64,000 bases of DNA from Dipteris shenzhenensis (GCA_047967505.1 CM106541.1), one strand, 5' to 3'; positions 37,987 through 50,639 are shown, numbered from the stretch's first letter. Notes: generated by a model not told the origin, from the sequence alone. Program-made: numbers and translations.

Positions 37987-39921
37987 ATGGAACAGGATTT
38001 CCCAGAATACTGGGGGATGCCATATGAGAATGCAATGAGATTCCTAGAAAAGATGGAATTTATAGCACTTATGAAAGATAGGGCAACCCCTGAGATTTTG
38101 TTTCAGATCATGAATTATTGCTTGTAGGGAGATGCAAAAGCATGGTTGTAGACTCAAGTGGCTACCTTCAGGACTGCTCATCCCCAGCAGCAAAATCTAG
38201 AGTATACAGTGGTGAGAGCGGCTTTTCTTGCATGGTTTGCACAAGCCAGGAGCCCTAATGAAGTTTGGAGAGAGCTACACTCAGTAAGATATGCAGGAGA
38301 ACAAGATGTGAATCAGTACATAATTTAGTTTGGGAGGTTATAAAGTTTATGGTGTGAAGCTCTTGTGCCGGAGGTGCCTCCTCAGATGATTAAGAAAGAC
38401 CGCTTCATTTCAAGCCTGAAGCCTTCACTCCATTTGAAGGTGGAGCTGAGGAATATTGATAGTTTTGAGAATGCAGTCAGAGTGGCCAGGGAGAAGGAGT
38501 TGAAAGTCAAGAGACTGAGGTAGCTTGGCATGCAAGAGGAGCCTAAAGCCCTAGTCAGCAGGCCAAAAATGATCAAGTCATATGTAGAGAGAGAGCCGGT
38601 GTCTATTCCTGTGCAGGATGATTCCCTGAGAAAGGATTTGCATGAAGATGTGGAGCTGATGAAAATGCTCAGCCTAAATTGGATGGAGACTGCAGGAAGA
38701 AGCAGAGGTCAAAATAACAGGAGAGAGGCTATGGATGGAGGAGAAGGAAGTTCAGCTGGTGCAAGGAGAGTACCAAGTTATGTGATGAGTTGTAGGCTGG
38801 AATTGGAAGAGGAACCTAAGGAGACAGTCATAGACAAAGAGACAGAGAGTGAGACAGAGGAAGAGAGCATCTCATCAGAGGAAGAGAGTCAGTTGTCTTC
38901 ACTGTTGAAGAAATCGGATGTTGATGATGTAAGGGAGCTAGAAATCATTACACTTATGAATGGAGGCTTGTCAGTTGCTATGGAGGAGGGTGTTGCTCAA
39001 CCAATTCTATGTGAGGTGGCAGAGGAGAGCCGGAGAGAAGGGGTTGCTACCATAGATGGCAAAAATGTTGAGAGCCCATTAAAGGTAGCTAAGGATAAGT
39101 CTGTGTGTGTAGTGGTAGATGACGATCATGCTTCTGTGTTATGTGATGATGTGCCTATGATGGCTGAATGCAATCAGTTTGTGGTTGACACCGTGATTGT
39201 GCATACCAAAGGAACTGAGATTTTAGGTTCAACAAGTGAGGAAGAAAGAGGTGAAACTAGCAATGAGGATGAGAGCTCAATCATGTGTGACAGTGATGAA
39301 GTAGATGTGGCTATTACTGATAAAGTAAGACCTGTAGTTAAAAAACTTAGTTTGGGTGGCACCAGCAAATGTTGATTGTGTGCATGTGGACTGTGATGTG
39401 TATGATGAGGTTAAGATATTCAGTGTTTACAAGATGATGGTGATTCAGAGGATGAGCTGAATTGCATTCTTGATGATGCACTGGATGATATGTTAGCATT
39501 GATCTCTTCAAAAGAGAATGAAAACACCAGTATGCATGTTGTGCAAGAAGGGAGTGATAGTGTGGTTGATGATCAGCTAGATGCTTTACTTGATGATACC
39601 CTTGTGGATTTTGCATGTGTGGTTGGCAATGACAAGAAAGAGTGTGCTAATATGTTTGAGCATTCTACAGGTGGGAAGGATGTTTGTTTGCTCCTAAGTG
39701 ATCTTGATAATTCATGTGATGGATTAAATTTTGCAGCTTTCAAGGTTGAGGCAATACGGTATACTGAGAAGTCCCTAATCATAGATTATGAGCTAGTTGT
39801 GCCCGTGAGATATATGTGTGAGGTAGTGACCTCAAAAAATGTGGCTCAGGTGAAGCTGAGCAAGACTCATGATACAAGTGTGATGGCTAATAGCCAGTGG
39901 AGTTATGTGATGTCTTGGTAG
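37987..39921 (+). pseudogene. Retroelement gag with long acidic extension
   Basis: From the ATG at 37987 one frame gives capsid-like sequence (MRFLEKMEFIAL, GDAKAWL, VVRAAFLAWFAQARSPNEVW, QYII-FGRL, FISSLKPSLHLKVELRN) typical of plant LTR-retrotransposon gag. It is cut by in-frame stops at 38125, 38149, 38326, 38341 and 38521 (four TAG, one TAA). The same frame is then open for 282 codons to 39375, highly acidic and Ser-rich (EESISSEEESQLSSL, SDEVDVAITDKV). It resumes after about 40 codons of shifted frame, still acidic (DDQLDALLDDTLVDF), to 39921. No nucleocapsid knuckle or protease follows before the GA tract. The function of the acidic tail is unknown. Confidence 0.6.
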
Positions 39922-39974
39922 GATAAGCTATGGGATCCTGGAGGCTTAGTGAGGATGTGGGTATATGGAGAGAG

Positions 39975-40182
<208 letters not shown>

Positions 40183-40184
<2 letters not shown>

Positions 40185-40400
40185 GGGAGGTGGTGGCGTG
40201 GGAGAGGGGTGGTGGAGATGGAGGGGGGAGGGGGAGGGGGAGGTGGAAATGGAGGGGGGGAGGGGGAGGGGGAGGTGGAAATGGAGGGGGAAGGGGGAGG
40301 GGGGAGGGGGAGGGAGAGGTAGCGGTGGAGATGGAGGGGGGAGGGGGAGGTGGAAATGGAGGGGGAAGGGGAGGTGGAAATGGGAGGGGGAGAGAAGAAA
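40183..40400 (+). repeat. GGGGGA / GGTGGAAATGGA purine block (copy D)
   Basis: Tandem GGGGGAGG units with recurring GGTGGAAATGGAGG or GGTGGAGATGGAGG (40218, 40243, 40276, 40325, 40349 and on). Equivalent in place to the G-rich blocks of copies A and B. Confidence 0.9.
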
Positions 40401-40404
40401 TAAA

Positions 40405-41420
40405 AATAATTTGACAGATGAAAATCGAAAGGGAGGGAGAGGTGGTCACCTGAACGCTCTTCAAGTCTTTCTCGATGTAACGAGATTGTTGAGGAACAAT
40501 GGATGGTGGGTGGATGGCTGGGTTATAAATGCGAGATGGGCTCGAAGTCACTTACAATGTGAGGATGGGAGTAAGGTGGTGGTCGATGGAGAGGGAGGAG
40601 TGTCTTGCATAGGGCTCGGAATGAAGAAGAGAATGGAGGCAAAATGTGAAAGATGAAGAATGAGGGGGTGGAGTTGGTTTTTATAGGAAATGAGTTTAGG
40701 TTTCGGGTTTATGTTTAGGGTTTAACCCTAAACTCTTCCCAAGCCATAACTCTTTATGGATAGCTCGGTTTGCTTTTCTGCAAAAAGTTGAAATGATTGA
40801 AATTAGAAGCTCTACGCATTCATGTCCACTACCTAGCCTGATTGTTTATCATGTGGCTTCTATTTAAGAAATAAGGAAAATTTCTTAAGGTGGTAACCCA
40901 AGGTTGATGCTTGGGGTAGATATGTTTGGCTAGAAATGGAAAAAAAATTTTACTCTCCTTGCCCTTGAGTGTTATGTTCATGAAAGTTCGAAGTAGTTTT
41001 TTTTTTACACATACCTACGTATGTTTACTCGCTACTTGAGACGCTAGTCTCCCCGGCAGTGGTGCCAAATGTTAGCTCTTTCCTACTGCTTTTGTAGGAA
41101 GAGTTGGGTTTTCTCAGTATGCAAGGTTCCGAGGATTTTTGTCACCTACAAATATATTGGGGTTGTTGTTTGTAGTATACGTGTAGCTTAGGACCTCGAG
41201 TCATGTTCCAATGAGAGACAGAGGCTTAAGTGTGGTAAGCAAACAAAGTGCATGCATGTGTAAAAGGAATGTGTATCATCATGATTGAGGTAATGAAGGC
41301 TTTCGCCTTCATTGGGGGTTGTAGGGTTCAGAAGGAGGTTCCAGGGTTCAGAAGGAGGTTCCAGGGTCCAGAAGGAGTTCCAAGGTTTAGAAGGAGGTTC
41401 CAGGGTTTAGAAGGAATTTT
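40405..41420 (-). mobile_element. Copy D of tRNA-Asp-primed LTR family
   Basis: Minus strand: LTR from about 41420 to 41070, PBS 41067-41050, leader to about 40405. It shares with copies A and B the words TTTCTCGATGTAAC, GGTGGGTGGATGGCT, GAGAGGGAGGAG, the telomere-word hairpin (about 40690-40735) and CCCAAGGTTGATGCTT. The LTR carries GGTTCAGAAGGAGGTTCC repeats near its outer end (41335-41415). It lies between gag (to 39921) and integrase (from 41430) of plus-strand gypsy sequence, which suggests nesting. No coding domain. Confidence 0.75.
41050..41067 (-). promoter_or_regulatory. Primer-binding site, tRNA-Asp type (copy D)
   Basis: Minus strand TGGCACCACTGCCGGGGA matches 15 of 18 bases of the tRNA-Asp primer site, two bases from the LTR edge at 41070. 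Confidence 0.75.
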
Positions 41421-41429
41421 TGGTTGACA

Positions 41430-42615
41430 TGGGTGCAGGAGATCAGACACTTTTTAGCTAATGGATCCCCTCAAAACAGGGCACTCAAGAAAGATTGAGC
41501 CAGGAAACTAATCAAGGATGCAGCCCCATATCAATTAATAGTCGAAAAACTTTACCGGATGGGGAAGGGTGGCATTATGTGCCACTGTGTCCAAGAAGAT
41601 GAATTCATGGAGGTTCTAGATGAAGCTCATTTAGGTATTGCTGGTGGCCAGTTTGTGGGGGAGCTTATGGCCTATAAGGTATTGCAAGCCAATTTATGGT
41701 GATGGCCAACACTCTTCATAGATGCAATCAAATTTGACAAGCCCTTGCCAACGAGTCTCCATACCTCATAGCTAGGATTATATGCCTTTAATTGGAGTTC
41801 TCATGGACTAGCCCTTTGAGAAGTGGGGCATTGACTTTGTACGTCCAATTAGTCCACCTGCGAAAGGGACCCAGGATCCTTACATTATAGTGGCCACACT
41901 AAGGGACCTAGGATCCTATCATAAGTGATAGAGGAACACACTTTGTAAATGGAATTATTTGTATATTGATGAGTGAGTTCCTCATTGTGCATTAAAAGTC
42001 CATACCCTATTAACCTTGAGTGAATGGATAGGCCAAAAGCTACAATAAGATCTTGCACCACACAATGATGTGTGCACGGTAAAGGCCAATCGCAATGACT
42101 GGGAGTACAAACTCACCATAGCACTATGGGCATATCAAATGGCATATAAGGTTGCTACAAACTACACACCCTTTAGCCTAAAGTTTGGGGTAGAGGTAGT
42201 TATACCAATGGAGTTTATTGTTCCAAGCCTCAGAGTCATAGTTAGAGGTCACATATTTGATGAGGCAATCCCTAAAAGTTTAATCAAGCTTAAAAATCTT
42301 GATGAAACAAGATTGAGGGTGGCCTATGACATAAAAATTGAGAAGCTACACCGTAAGAATTGGTTTGATTACAACCTTCGAAACAAGGATATGAAGGAAG
42401 GTGACCTCACACTATTATATAGCATAAGAAACACCAAGCATAAGCTGAAATATCGAGGAGGAATGGGTCCATATCAGGTTGTAGAAATCAGACCTCAAGG
42501 TTCATGGAGGATTGAAACCCTTGATGGTATTGAAATGGATGGTTACACTAATGGTAGCAAGCTTAAGTGCTACTATGGCCCATTAACACTTCAAACATTG
42601 CAAGCCATCCATTGA
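41430..42615 (+). mobile_element. Ty3/gypsy integrase, decayed
   Basis: Integrase blocks in order: an N-terminal zinc-binding region with MGKGGIMCHCVQEDEFMEVL, EAHLGIAGGQF and WPTLF (41545-41720; the second His of the HHCC finger is replaced by Gln), weak core traces (ISDRGTHFVNGII near 41920-41950), then a clean 181-codon frame 42070-42615 with the core end LWAYQMAYKVATNYTPF, PMEFIVPSLR and the C-terminal GPYQVVEI, LDGIEMDGYTNGSKLKCYYG of plant gypsy integrases. The first 600 bp has stops and frame changes; the last part is open. RT and RNase H are not found upstream, where copy D and simple repeats lie. Confidence 0.85.
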
Positions 42616-43110
42616 GGAAAAGAACTTAAAATGGAGTCATGAAATGAAGTGGCAAGTGATAGAAGAAGCGAGGGTGCATCAGGCCAAAGCAAAAAATTTA
42701 GGAGTCATAGCAATTTGCAATGCATCCGTGGTGGAAGGGTTAAACCCCATGGAAGATCTTACCATTTCCCCCACAAGGGTGCAAGTGGATTTTTAGTTGT
42801 GTAGGGAAACCATATGCTTAGCCAAAGCCTTCATCGATTCTACTGGTGCCAGCTATAACTTGATTTCATATGAGATGTGTACCCAACTCTTGACATTCAC
42901 GGTAACACTTGAACCTAAACCTATCATGGTACGTGTTGTAAATGGCCAAACCTCCCCTACTATAGGTTGTATCAAAATTCCTTTATTAGTTTATAACCAT
43001 CATGCGGCTAGTAGATTCTATGTTATGCTAGTAGGTGCTATGGATGAATAGGTTATTCTTGGAAGGACATGGTATTGGGTAGTTAATTACAAAATTGATT
43101 GGTGAGAATG
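42616..43110 (+). pseudogene. Retropepsin-like protease segment downstream of integrase
   Basis: One frame is open with a single TAG from about 42613 to 43050. It holds an aspartic-protease flap-like layout: KAFIDSTGASYNLIS (the catalytic triad region reads D-S-T-G), then GCIKIPLLVY, SRFYVMLVGAMDE, a stop and VILGRTWYW (the usual LGR or LGxxW end). The preceding 60 codons (RVHQAKAKNLGVIAI) look like gag-pol linker. Protease normally precedes RT, so its position after integrase suggests two elements joined head to tail or a rearrangement. Confidence 0.6.
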
Positions 43111-43199
43111 CATCACAACTTTGACTAATGGCGGCCCCACCTTGATCATCACAATCAATGATGGGACCTCTAGTCCAACATTCCTTGTAGTACAAAAGG

Positions 43200-43500
43200 C
43201 CAACGAATAGCCCATGCCTCCAATGGCCCCAACAAAAGCTTCCTCATCCACCAGCCCAAAAGTAACTATAGCTATGGCTAATAAGGGTAATGGATCTGTT
43301 GCAGCTGCACCGAGTACACACAAAGGCAAGAACTCTTATTGGCTCCCAATGGATACAACACCAACTTCAACTTCTAAGACTATGCAAGGCCTAAGTAAGT
43401 ATGTAGCTTTGCCCTTCCACCTCTATCCTACCTCCATGAAGCCTTTCAAGCTACATGACCATAGAAAGCCAATTCTCAAAAACACAAGCCAATAAAAGGG
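43200..43500 (+). pseudogene. Ser/Thr/Ala-rich ORF after the protease
   Basis: The 93-codon frame 43214-43495 (KASSSTSPKVTIAMANKGNG) continues the same region. Low complexity; no family recognised. Could be pol linker. Confidence 0.3.
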
Positions 43501-44440
43501 TAGTTGAAGCACCACTCCAAGTGGATTCTCAAGAAATTGTTGGAGGGTCAAGGATTTTACCACGGGCACAACCTCATATGGGTGCCTAAGGCTCGCAAGT
43601 CTCCTATTGGTGCCAAGTATCCCTCCACATCATCTACAGCAATGAACACAGTAGTACCACAAGAACCTACCTTTGAAAAATGAGGTAAACACACAAGAAC
43701 CTACTCTTGTCATAACAAAAAAATACATCTAAAATACAACCATAAGAAGCTCCCTTATACCCTCAGTGATCATGCTACAAGCATCAGCTACATGAGCAAA
43801 TGTAGAAGTTACCTAAAATGGGGATAAACCGACAAGAACCCTACCATTCTCAAAGGGAAAGGTAGGGCTCACTGGGTTTTGAGAAGCCCCCCATCAAACT
43901 TAGCATCAACCTCTGACTCGATAATGGCAATGAACACGGTAGATCCACAAGGACCTATTCCTAAAAAGGGGACAGACCCATAAGAACCTTTCATTTTTTT
44001 AGTGCCAACGAAATTGGAGGAAAGCACCAGCCCCCTCGTAAGAACCTCAGGGACTCGATGGATTCCTCAAGTATATGCTCAGCTTCAAGTAGTCCTTTGG
44101 TTAGTTCAGGAAGGTACTTGACTGAAGCAATTTGATGCCAAAAAACTCACAACACCACTTATGCATGCTTCAAGGATGTAGCTCTCCACACTCTTTACAA
44201 TTGCTCCGAGTAAGTATGCAGCCTAGAGAGATGCCAAGTACTTTGAGTCTTTAAGTTTCTAGTCCATTGTTTGTGTTCTCAGTCTAGGTGAGAATAGGGA
44301 GTTAGCATTATAGTAGCGTAGTAGGTGAAAATAGGGTATGGTCAAGCCCATTTCATCTTTAGGTGAAAGAGAGTCCTTGCCATTCATTGAAAAGTTCTTA
44401 GGTTCATTCCGATCCAACTATGTGATTAGGGTCCATGCAT
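43501..44440. other. Decayed plus-strand retroelement sequence
   Basis: No intact domain. Recurring short Pro-rich phrases (CACAAGAACCTA and CATAAGAACC at 43660-44000) hint at tandem decay. Confidence 0.35.
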
Positions 44441-44617
44441 CCACCTGCATTCAGTTCAATGAGTCACTCACTCACTAGCACGTGGCTAGAGTGACATTGT
44501 AATACTTCTAGTTTTCACTACCACATTATCCACCTGCATTCAATTCACCGAGTCACACACTCACCAGCACGTGGTTAGAGTGACATTGTAATACTTTTAG
44601 TTTTCACTATTTCATTG
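44441..44617. repeat. 89-bp tandem duplication
   Basis: CCACCTGCATTCA at 44441 and 44530, each followed by GAGTCAC, AGCACGTGG, AGAGTGACATTGTAATACTT and AGTTTTCACTA. A short third start is seen near 44618. Confidence 0.92.
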
Positions 44618-44819
44618 TCCACATCACTCCATATGCACTTGCATACACCTATGTGAAGTCTAGGGCAGTCAGTCAGTTAGTCAAATTCCCAAATAGGGCC
44701 CACAAAATCAAGTCATTGCTATAAGGATAATGTAGTTTTTGGAGGCTATGAAAGTTTGTTAAAAGTTTGGCACAGTTCCAGTATAATGCCAAGTGAGATC
44801 CTACAGAATGAGGCTAGCT

Positions 44820-45075
44820 ATTTATATAGCAGGTTAGCTTTAGCATTAGTGCAATGTGACTAGCATTATTAAAGAAGCAATTGATGTTAGTAGTAGATTA
44901 AAGCAGTGACTTAGCATTAATAAAACAGTGGTCATCGTTATTATAGTAGTGATTATTGGCGTTAGCATGACAGCATGTCATTGCATTAGGAGTTGGGAAA
45001 TTAGCATTATAGCAATGGGTGGCATCAATATAATAGTAACAATTGGCATTAATTTTAGTGCAATGGGTTGTGAGT
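44820..45075. repeat. Degenerate short repeats (TTAGCATTATAGCAGTGG-like)
   Basis: At least six variants of GCATTA-TA-AGTAGTG / GCAATGGG spaced about 30-45 bp. Too diverged to define a unit. Confidence 0.4.
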
Positions 45076-45450
45076 CATCATGTTAGTTGTATAACAGTGA
45101 GACTGAGTTAGTCGTCGCATTATCAATCATCAACATAGTACAAATGTACTACCATAATGCTACCTCCTATTAGGCCTTGAGTTAGTACCATTCTTCCAAG
45201 CATTTGGGCTACACATGGTGGTCGGCAAATTTCCATGCCATCTCAATCTCCGCCAGGTAGTGGAATTCATAGACAGATATAATTAGGCCACTGGCATGAC
45301 TAGTTGGCTGCATGTAGATGGAGAGTACTGCTACTACTAGTTTACGGTAGACACAATCTGACATGCCTTCAGTCTCCCCACTGTCTTCTAGCCATTTGTG
45401 AAGCTACACATAATGGAGAAAAGGCTAGCAATAGCTGTGAACTACAATAT

Positions 45451-45808
<358 letters not shown>

Positions 45809-47188
45809 CTTCCTCTTAAATTGCACTGGAGTAGAGGGTGCATGTACAAGATCATTTTGTGGACTTTTTTGGGTGCATATGATAACATGCAAAACTAAAA
45901 AAGGAAACTAAAAAGATTCAGAGTAGTATGTGCTGGCATGAGCATAGTGACTATATAGTGGAAGCACGTGCAATGAGTAAAATTTATGTACATAAATGTG
46001 CATTTCCCCTCTTAAGTTGTGGGTCATCCTTTGACTTTGGGAATACAACCAAGAAGAAGATAGGATGAAGAGAAGAGGAAGGAAATATGTAGAAAGTAAA
46101 GTCTACCTAGATGAAAGACTGGTCAATCAAAGATGATCGTGTGAAGAGCTGCATGTATGACTATGTGCTGAACATGTCATAAGTCACCATGGACTATGCA
46201 GCTACTTTGTACAAGAGGCATCCGAATCTGAGGCTAGTTGATGTAGCTATAGAGAAAGAATCAAGTAGGTTGTGACATACAAGGGTGTCACCAACCCAAA
46301 AGAACTAACAACAATGTCATAGGTATGCTATACTAGAGTAATCTCTATCGTATGATGTAGGATTGTAGAAGATTGCAGAGAGGCCCATAAAACTAACAAG
46401 GCATGATGGCCTATCAAAATCTATATGCTCAACTATCATGAGCTTAAGGTCATCTGATATGTGCATGGCTAAACATCCATTGTCATGGAATGTAGCATTT
46501 GTCAAAGACTCCAAGTGGAGATGATAGTATAAAGGCCTAGAAGCCTAAAATATTACTAAAAAATCAAAAGGTGTCCCTAAGGCATATGCAGTGCCGAATG
46601 CTGATGTCGGGATCAATTTGTAGTCATGGATCCAACCACTAATCTACATCAAGTGAGGAATGTATACGACATCCATAAGTGCATGTTGAAACACTGAGTC
46701 TCCCGAGGTTTTGCTATGGCTAAATTTGATGATGTCCATTGCATTGGGGTAGGATTGCACTGATGCATAAGTATCTTCATGCTGAGGAATGATCTATTGT
46801 GTGGAGGTGGTGATAACTAGATCCAAGGGTGGTATATTGTGGCATGAATGAGCTGATTCTAGAATGTCTTGAATACTGATCTAATGATTTGTACTACTGA
46901 AGGAAAATGTGTCCAACATATGCCCCATGTTAGAGGTGAAAGCATCAGGGATCAATGCTGGAATGAAATCACTTGAAGAGTTGAATGCATCGTGGAATAT
47001 ATATTCATGTGCTGCTAGAGATGTGAGTGCCTCACACTAAAGACTTACCTACTAAAAACTACATTATCATAACTGAACTCATGATGTGTATCTATATCAT
47101 CTGTGGTGGCAATAGATGGAGTCTAATCCATGCATGAATGTGGTGGCTTTACATCACTAGAATGAGACTATGCTGATGTAGATGGGAG

Positions 47189-47260
47189 TGCCTCATGCCA
47201 AGGGCTTACTGTTAGATGTGCCTCGTGCTAAGGGTTTACTATCAGATGTGCCTTGGGATT
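47189..47260. repeat. 30-bp tandem repeat, about 2.3 copies
   Basis: TGCCTCATGCCAAGGGCTTA at 47189, TGCCTCGTGCTAAGGGTTTA at 47219 and a partial TGCCTTGGGATT at 47249. Confidence 0.88.
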
Positions 47261-49248
47261 ATCCATGCTAACATTTGGTACATTTTTGTCCAATCTCAAG
47301 ACCAATGAGGCCCGAGTATGCATCATAAAGTTGTACATACCCTGTGGCAATGAATGGTCGAAGTACATTCTCTTTCCACTCATGAATCTCATCCAGAGTC
47401 ATGACTGGTGTACCGTCAATTGTATGATGTGAATAACTCCAAGCTAGAGGTGGTTTGGTGCTCTATTCTAGAGGCTTACTCGTGTATCAATGAGTGTGTC
47501 TACCCATGATAACACTATGTGAAAGCGGCCACTTGGGTCTTATGCTCAAGCTACCGCTAGGGGTTCATGCTAAATGATCAAAACGAAGTCATGTGAGAAG
47601 AACAATTGTGTGCCAAGGATCAAGCTTGTAACATAATAGTGACAACTATGTGTTAGTAGCCAAGAGGCCATACAAGGTTGATGTGTATGCGTGTAGGAAT
47701 CAATGCCAAAAATAGTCAACAATGTGTGACTTTACAGGGTGGCATGTGTGTTTGCAAGAACAGTGCCAGCAATCTTGAATCCGACGAAGAGATAAATCAC
47801 TGATGTGAAGAAGTGCCAAACTTACACTAATTGGGTAATGTGGCAATGTCTTACTTGGCTTGGTGGAGTTTAATATCCTCTATGGTTGTGCTAGTGATAG
47901 CTAGACTATAGGTCAATGCATAAAATGCAGCAAATGAATTTTAGTCCATTCATTTTATGTGTTGGGTACACTGTAATGGATGAGGGTGGTTTTGATGATG
48001 AGGATTGCATGTTGTTGACCTAAGCATAGTCAAACTATAGTAGAGAGCACAATCTTGCAATCATTTTTGCTTTTTGGAGCTCTACAAAATTACCTCTAGA
48101 TCAAAAGTTATGTCCATTTGAAAAATGTGCCAAACATTGTCCAAGGAAGTGCCAAAATGATGAGATGGCACATGTGATGATGTGGCAGTGTGAGATCACA
48201 TGCCAAATGCATTGTCTGCCTATGAAGAGATAATAGTGCCTAGTAGGGGCTGTGCCACATGGCATTGATGAGGTGGTAAACTAACTGGGCTGCAGTGATG
48301 ACCTGGCTGCTATCTGGGCTATGACCCAGTTGTGACTATCTGATGATGTGGCTATGTTGAGCCGATAGCATGATGACCTGGCTATTGACTAGGCCTATTA
48401 ATGTGGCACTCACACATGGATGCTGACATGGCACTACCTACATGGCCAATGATGTGGTAAGTAGCTAACATGGCACTTGGATGAGGTTTGCTTATGTGGT
48501 AGTTCCACATGTCCTATTGACATGGCAAGACTACCATGTGGCACAAATGTGACCAAGGACCAAAGTTCACCTAAGCACTTTGGACTTCAACCAACGCTAT
48601 TTGCCACCTGGCATTGCCTGTGGCCTAGGCTAGAAAATTTTGTGAAGGGAGTTGTGGCTATGGTGAGGGCAAGCTGCGATGACATGAGGCTAATTGGAAA
48701 TGAGGAAGATGAAGAGAAGATGCTTCCTGCCATGTTATTTGCCTTGGCACTATTTGCCTTGAAGTCGATTGCTTTCTTGTTGTAGAGGGAGCCACTTGGG
48801 TTGGAAGGAGCCGCTTGAAGTCTGTGTTGATGGAGGTTATGGCACTGTTGTAGTTTGTCAGAGCTCATTTGGAGAGTTCAGAAATGAGCCGTGGTCTGGT
48901 GGATAGCCATCCTATGGCAGCCCTTGGAATGTAGGAGGAGCACTTAAAGCTACACTAAGAGTCTTGGCTACCGGTTGGGTTGTTGTAGAGGCATGTTGTT
49001 GAAATGGGGAGGTTGATAAGGAGCTTGTTGTTTAGAGCTATTGCCGTGGGTTCAAGCTTGTTGGAGTTTATAGAGTTGCCATCGGTGTGTGTTGTTGGGC
49101 ATTTAGCATTCTCTGTGGCCTTGGAGTCTTGCTACTATAGACCACGTAGGTTGGGCATGGTGGAGCTTTGGGCTTGTCATGTTGCTTTTGCTACAATTCG
49201 GGTGGTTGTTGTAGGCTCTACTGCTAGCGCTCATTGTTTGAAGTTGGT

Positions 49249-49350
49249 CCATCTCCCCACCCATCCTAGTCCTTTGCAAACACTTTCTTCTTCCATCTCC
49301 CCATCCATCCTAGTCCTTTGCAAACACTTTATTCTTCCATCTCCCCACCC
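49249..49350. repeat. 44-bp tandem repeat, about 2.3 copies
   Basis: CCATCTCCCCACCCATCCTA at 49249, a near-identical copy at 49293 and a partial copy at 49337. Each full unit includes GTCCTTTGCAAACACTTT. Confidence 0.95.
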
Positions 49351-49957
49351 ATTGATTTATACCATAGTGTAGGATTGATGGATGTAGGGACCGTGACTGA
49401 TGGAATTCAATTGCTTTGGAGGGACATCAGCTAGCGCTACAGGTTGTCACATCCTTTGTGGCTTTACTAGGTCATTGTAGATATATATAGGATCCTTTGT
49501 GTTGGAGCTTGTTGCAAAAGTTGTTCTTGATAGCCGTTTTCATGTAGTTTGATTCTTTTGGCTTTGCAGATAAACACTGTTGCTACTATGGATTGCTAAA
49601 TGAAGATTTGATTTGAAGATGGAGAAGCAGTTGTTGACTTGCCTTTTGTTGAATATGAGTGCTATATCACCATACCCTTCTGCAATAGGGTTGTTGGTGG
49701 AGGATGGGCATGAGGAACAATGGGTTGATGATTTTGTCCTTGTACATGCAGATGCCAACGATTTCCTTATAGAAAAAAATTGCCCAATTTGTCTCTTTCA
49801 ATTTGTGGAGGCGGGCCAAGAAGTTGGGTAGCACCACACTATTATGCTCTGTTAGTAGCTGGTCTGTGCCAACAGAGTAACAACCCAAGCTTACTTTGGC
49901 CAATACTACATTCTAAAAGAGGTTAAGAGGGATACCACTCCTATGCACCTTTATATT

Positions 49958-50094
49958 TGTTAAGGATGGTGTAACTTGCACCATCTAGATAGGGCATTGG
50001 GGGAAAACCCTAACCCTAGCCCTAAGGAGTACTCATTTATATATTCATGTTTATGTTCAATACAACTTTGTGTACAGGTAGCTATATCATGTGA

Positions 50095-50135
<41 letters not shown>

Positions 50136-50145
50136 CACTTTATCA
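49958..50145 (+). mobile_element. Copia-like 5' LTR, plus orientation
   Basis: 188 bp from TGTTAAGGATGG to TTTATCA. It contains CACCATCTAGATAGGGCA, telomere-like AACCCTAACCCTAGCCCTAA and a (CT)n tract at 50098-50132. It ends directly against a primer-binding site. Inverted relative to the LTR at 45451-45808. Confidence 0.8.
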
Positions 50146-50157
50146 TAGTATTAGAGC
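50146..50157 (+). promoter_or_regulatory. Primer-binding site, tRNA-iMet type
   Basis: TAGTATTAGAGC immediately after the LTR end CA matches 10 of 12 bases of the copia primer site TGGTATCAGAGC. Confidence 0.7.
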
Positions 50158-50255
50158 ACCAAGTACTCCTAAGACCTCACATCTTGTCAAGGAATCAAGC
50201 CCTCCATGTGTGAGGCATCGTCCTTCTCTGAGAGCAAGATTCATGAGGTTCATTC

Positions 50256-50261
<6 letters not shown>

Positions 50262-50319
<58 letters not shown>
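50262..50319. repeat. (GA)n microsatellite in the copia leader
   Basis: About 28 GA units, 105 bp after the primer-binding site. Confidence 0.95.
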
Positions 50320-50322
<3 letters not shown>

Positions 50323-50639
50323 TATAATCCCTTGCTATAGTCAGGGCACAAGCCCTCAACTTTGAGGCATCTTTGTTTTTTCTTTAGATCTTCTTATAGA
50401 TTTCATTCTCCTCTCTGATTTGGTTTAGAAAGCTTGCCATTCTGAGTTATGGAGAGAGAGTTATGCTCCTTCTATCCTTCCTCCCTCCTCCGTTTTTATG
50501 TGAGGTAAGATTTGAAAGGTTTGAGAGAAAGTTTCAAAAGTCTTTTTAAAAGAGAAAGGTTCATGTTCCTCCTGGTTCTCCTAATTTTCTATTTTTTCTA
50601 TAGTATCTGGACCCAGGGAAGTAAATTTTCTATCATCCC

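Larger units (their letters stand above)
45809..49957. other. Region between the two inverted LTRs
   Basis: Expected to contain the 3' part of the minus-strand element, but no pol domain is recognisable. ORFs at 48477-48785, 49004-49372 and 49613-49831 (plus) have no recognised family. The interval 48150-48480 is full of GATGTGGC / ACATGGCAC words, and two tandem repeats (47189 and 49249) are listed separately. Confidence 0.4.

Noticed and set aside
38125-38523. Readthrough or recoding of TAG in a working gag
   Set aside because: Five stops, one of them TAA, with no frameshift or readthrough signal visible. Decay is simpler.
44441-44617. CRISPR-like array
   Set aside because: Contiguous tandem duplication without spacers in eukaryotic DNA. 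No CRISPR array exists in the window.
48477-49372. Two plus-strand ORFs of 102 and 122 codons
   Set aside because: No recognised family, overlapping repeats and biased words; probably chance frames in decayed element DNA.
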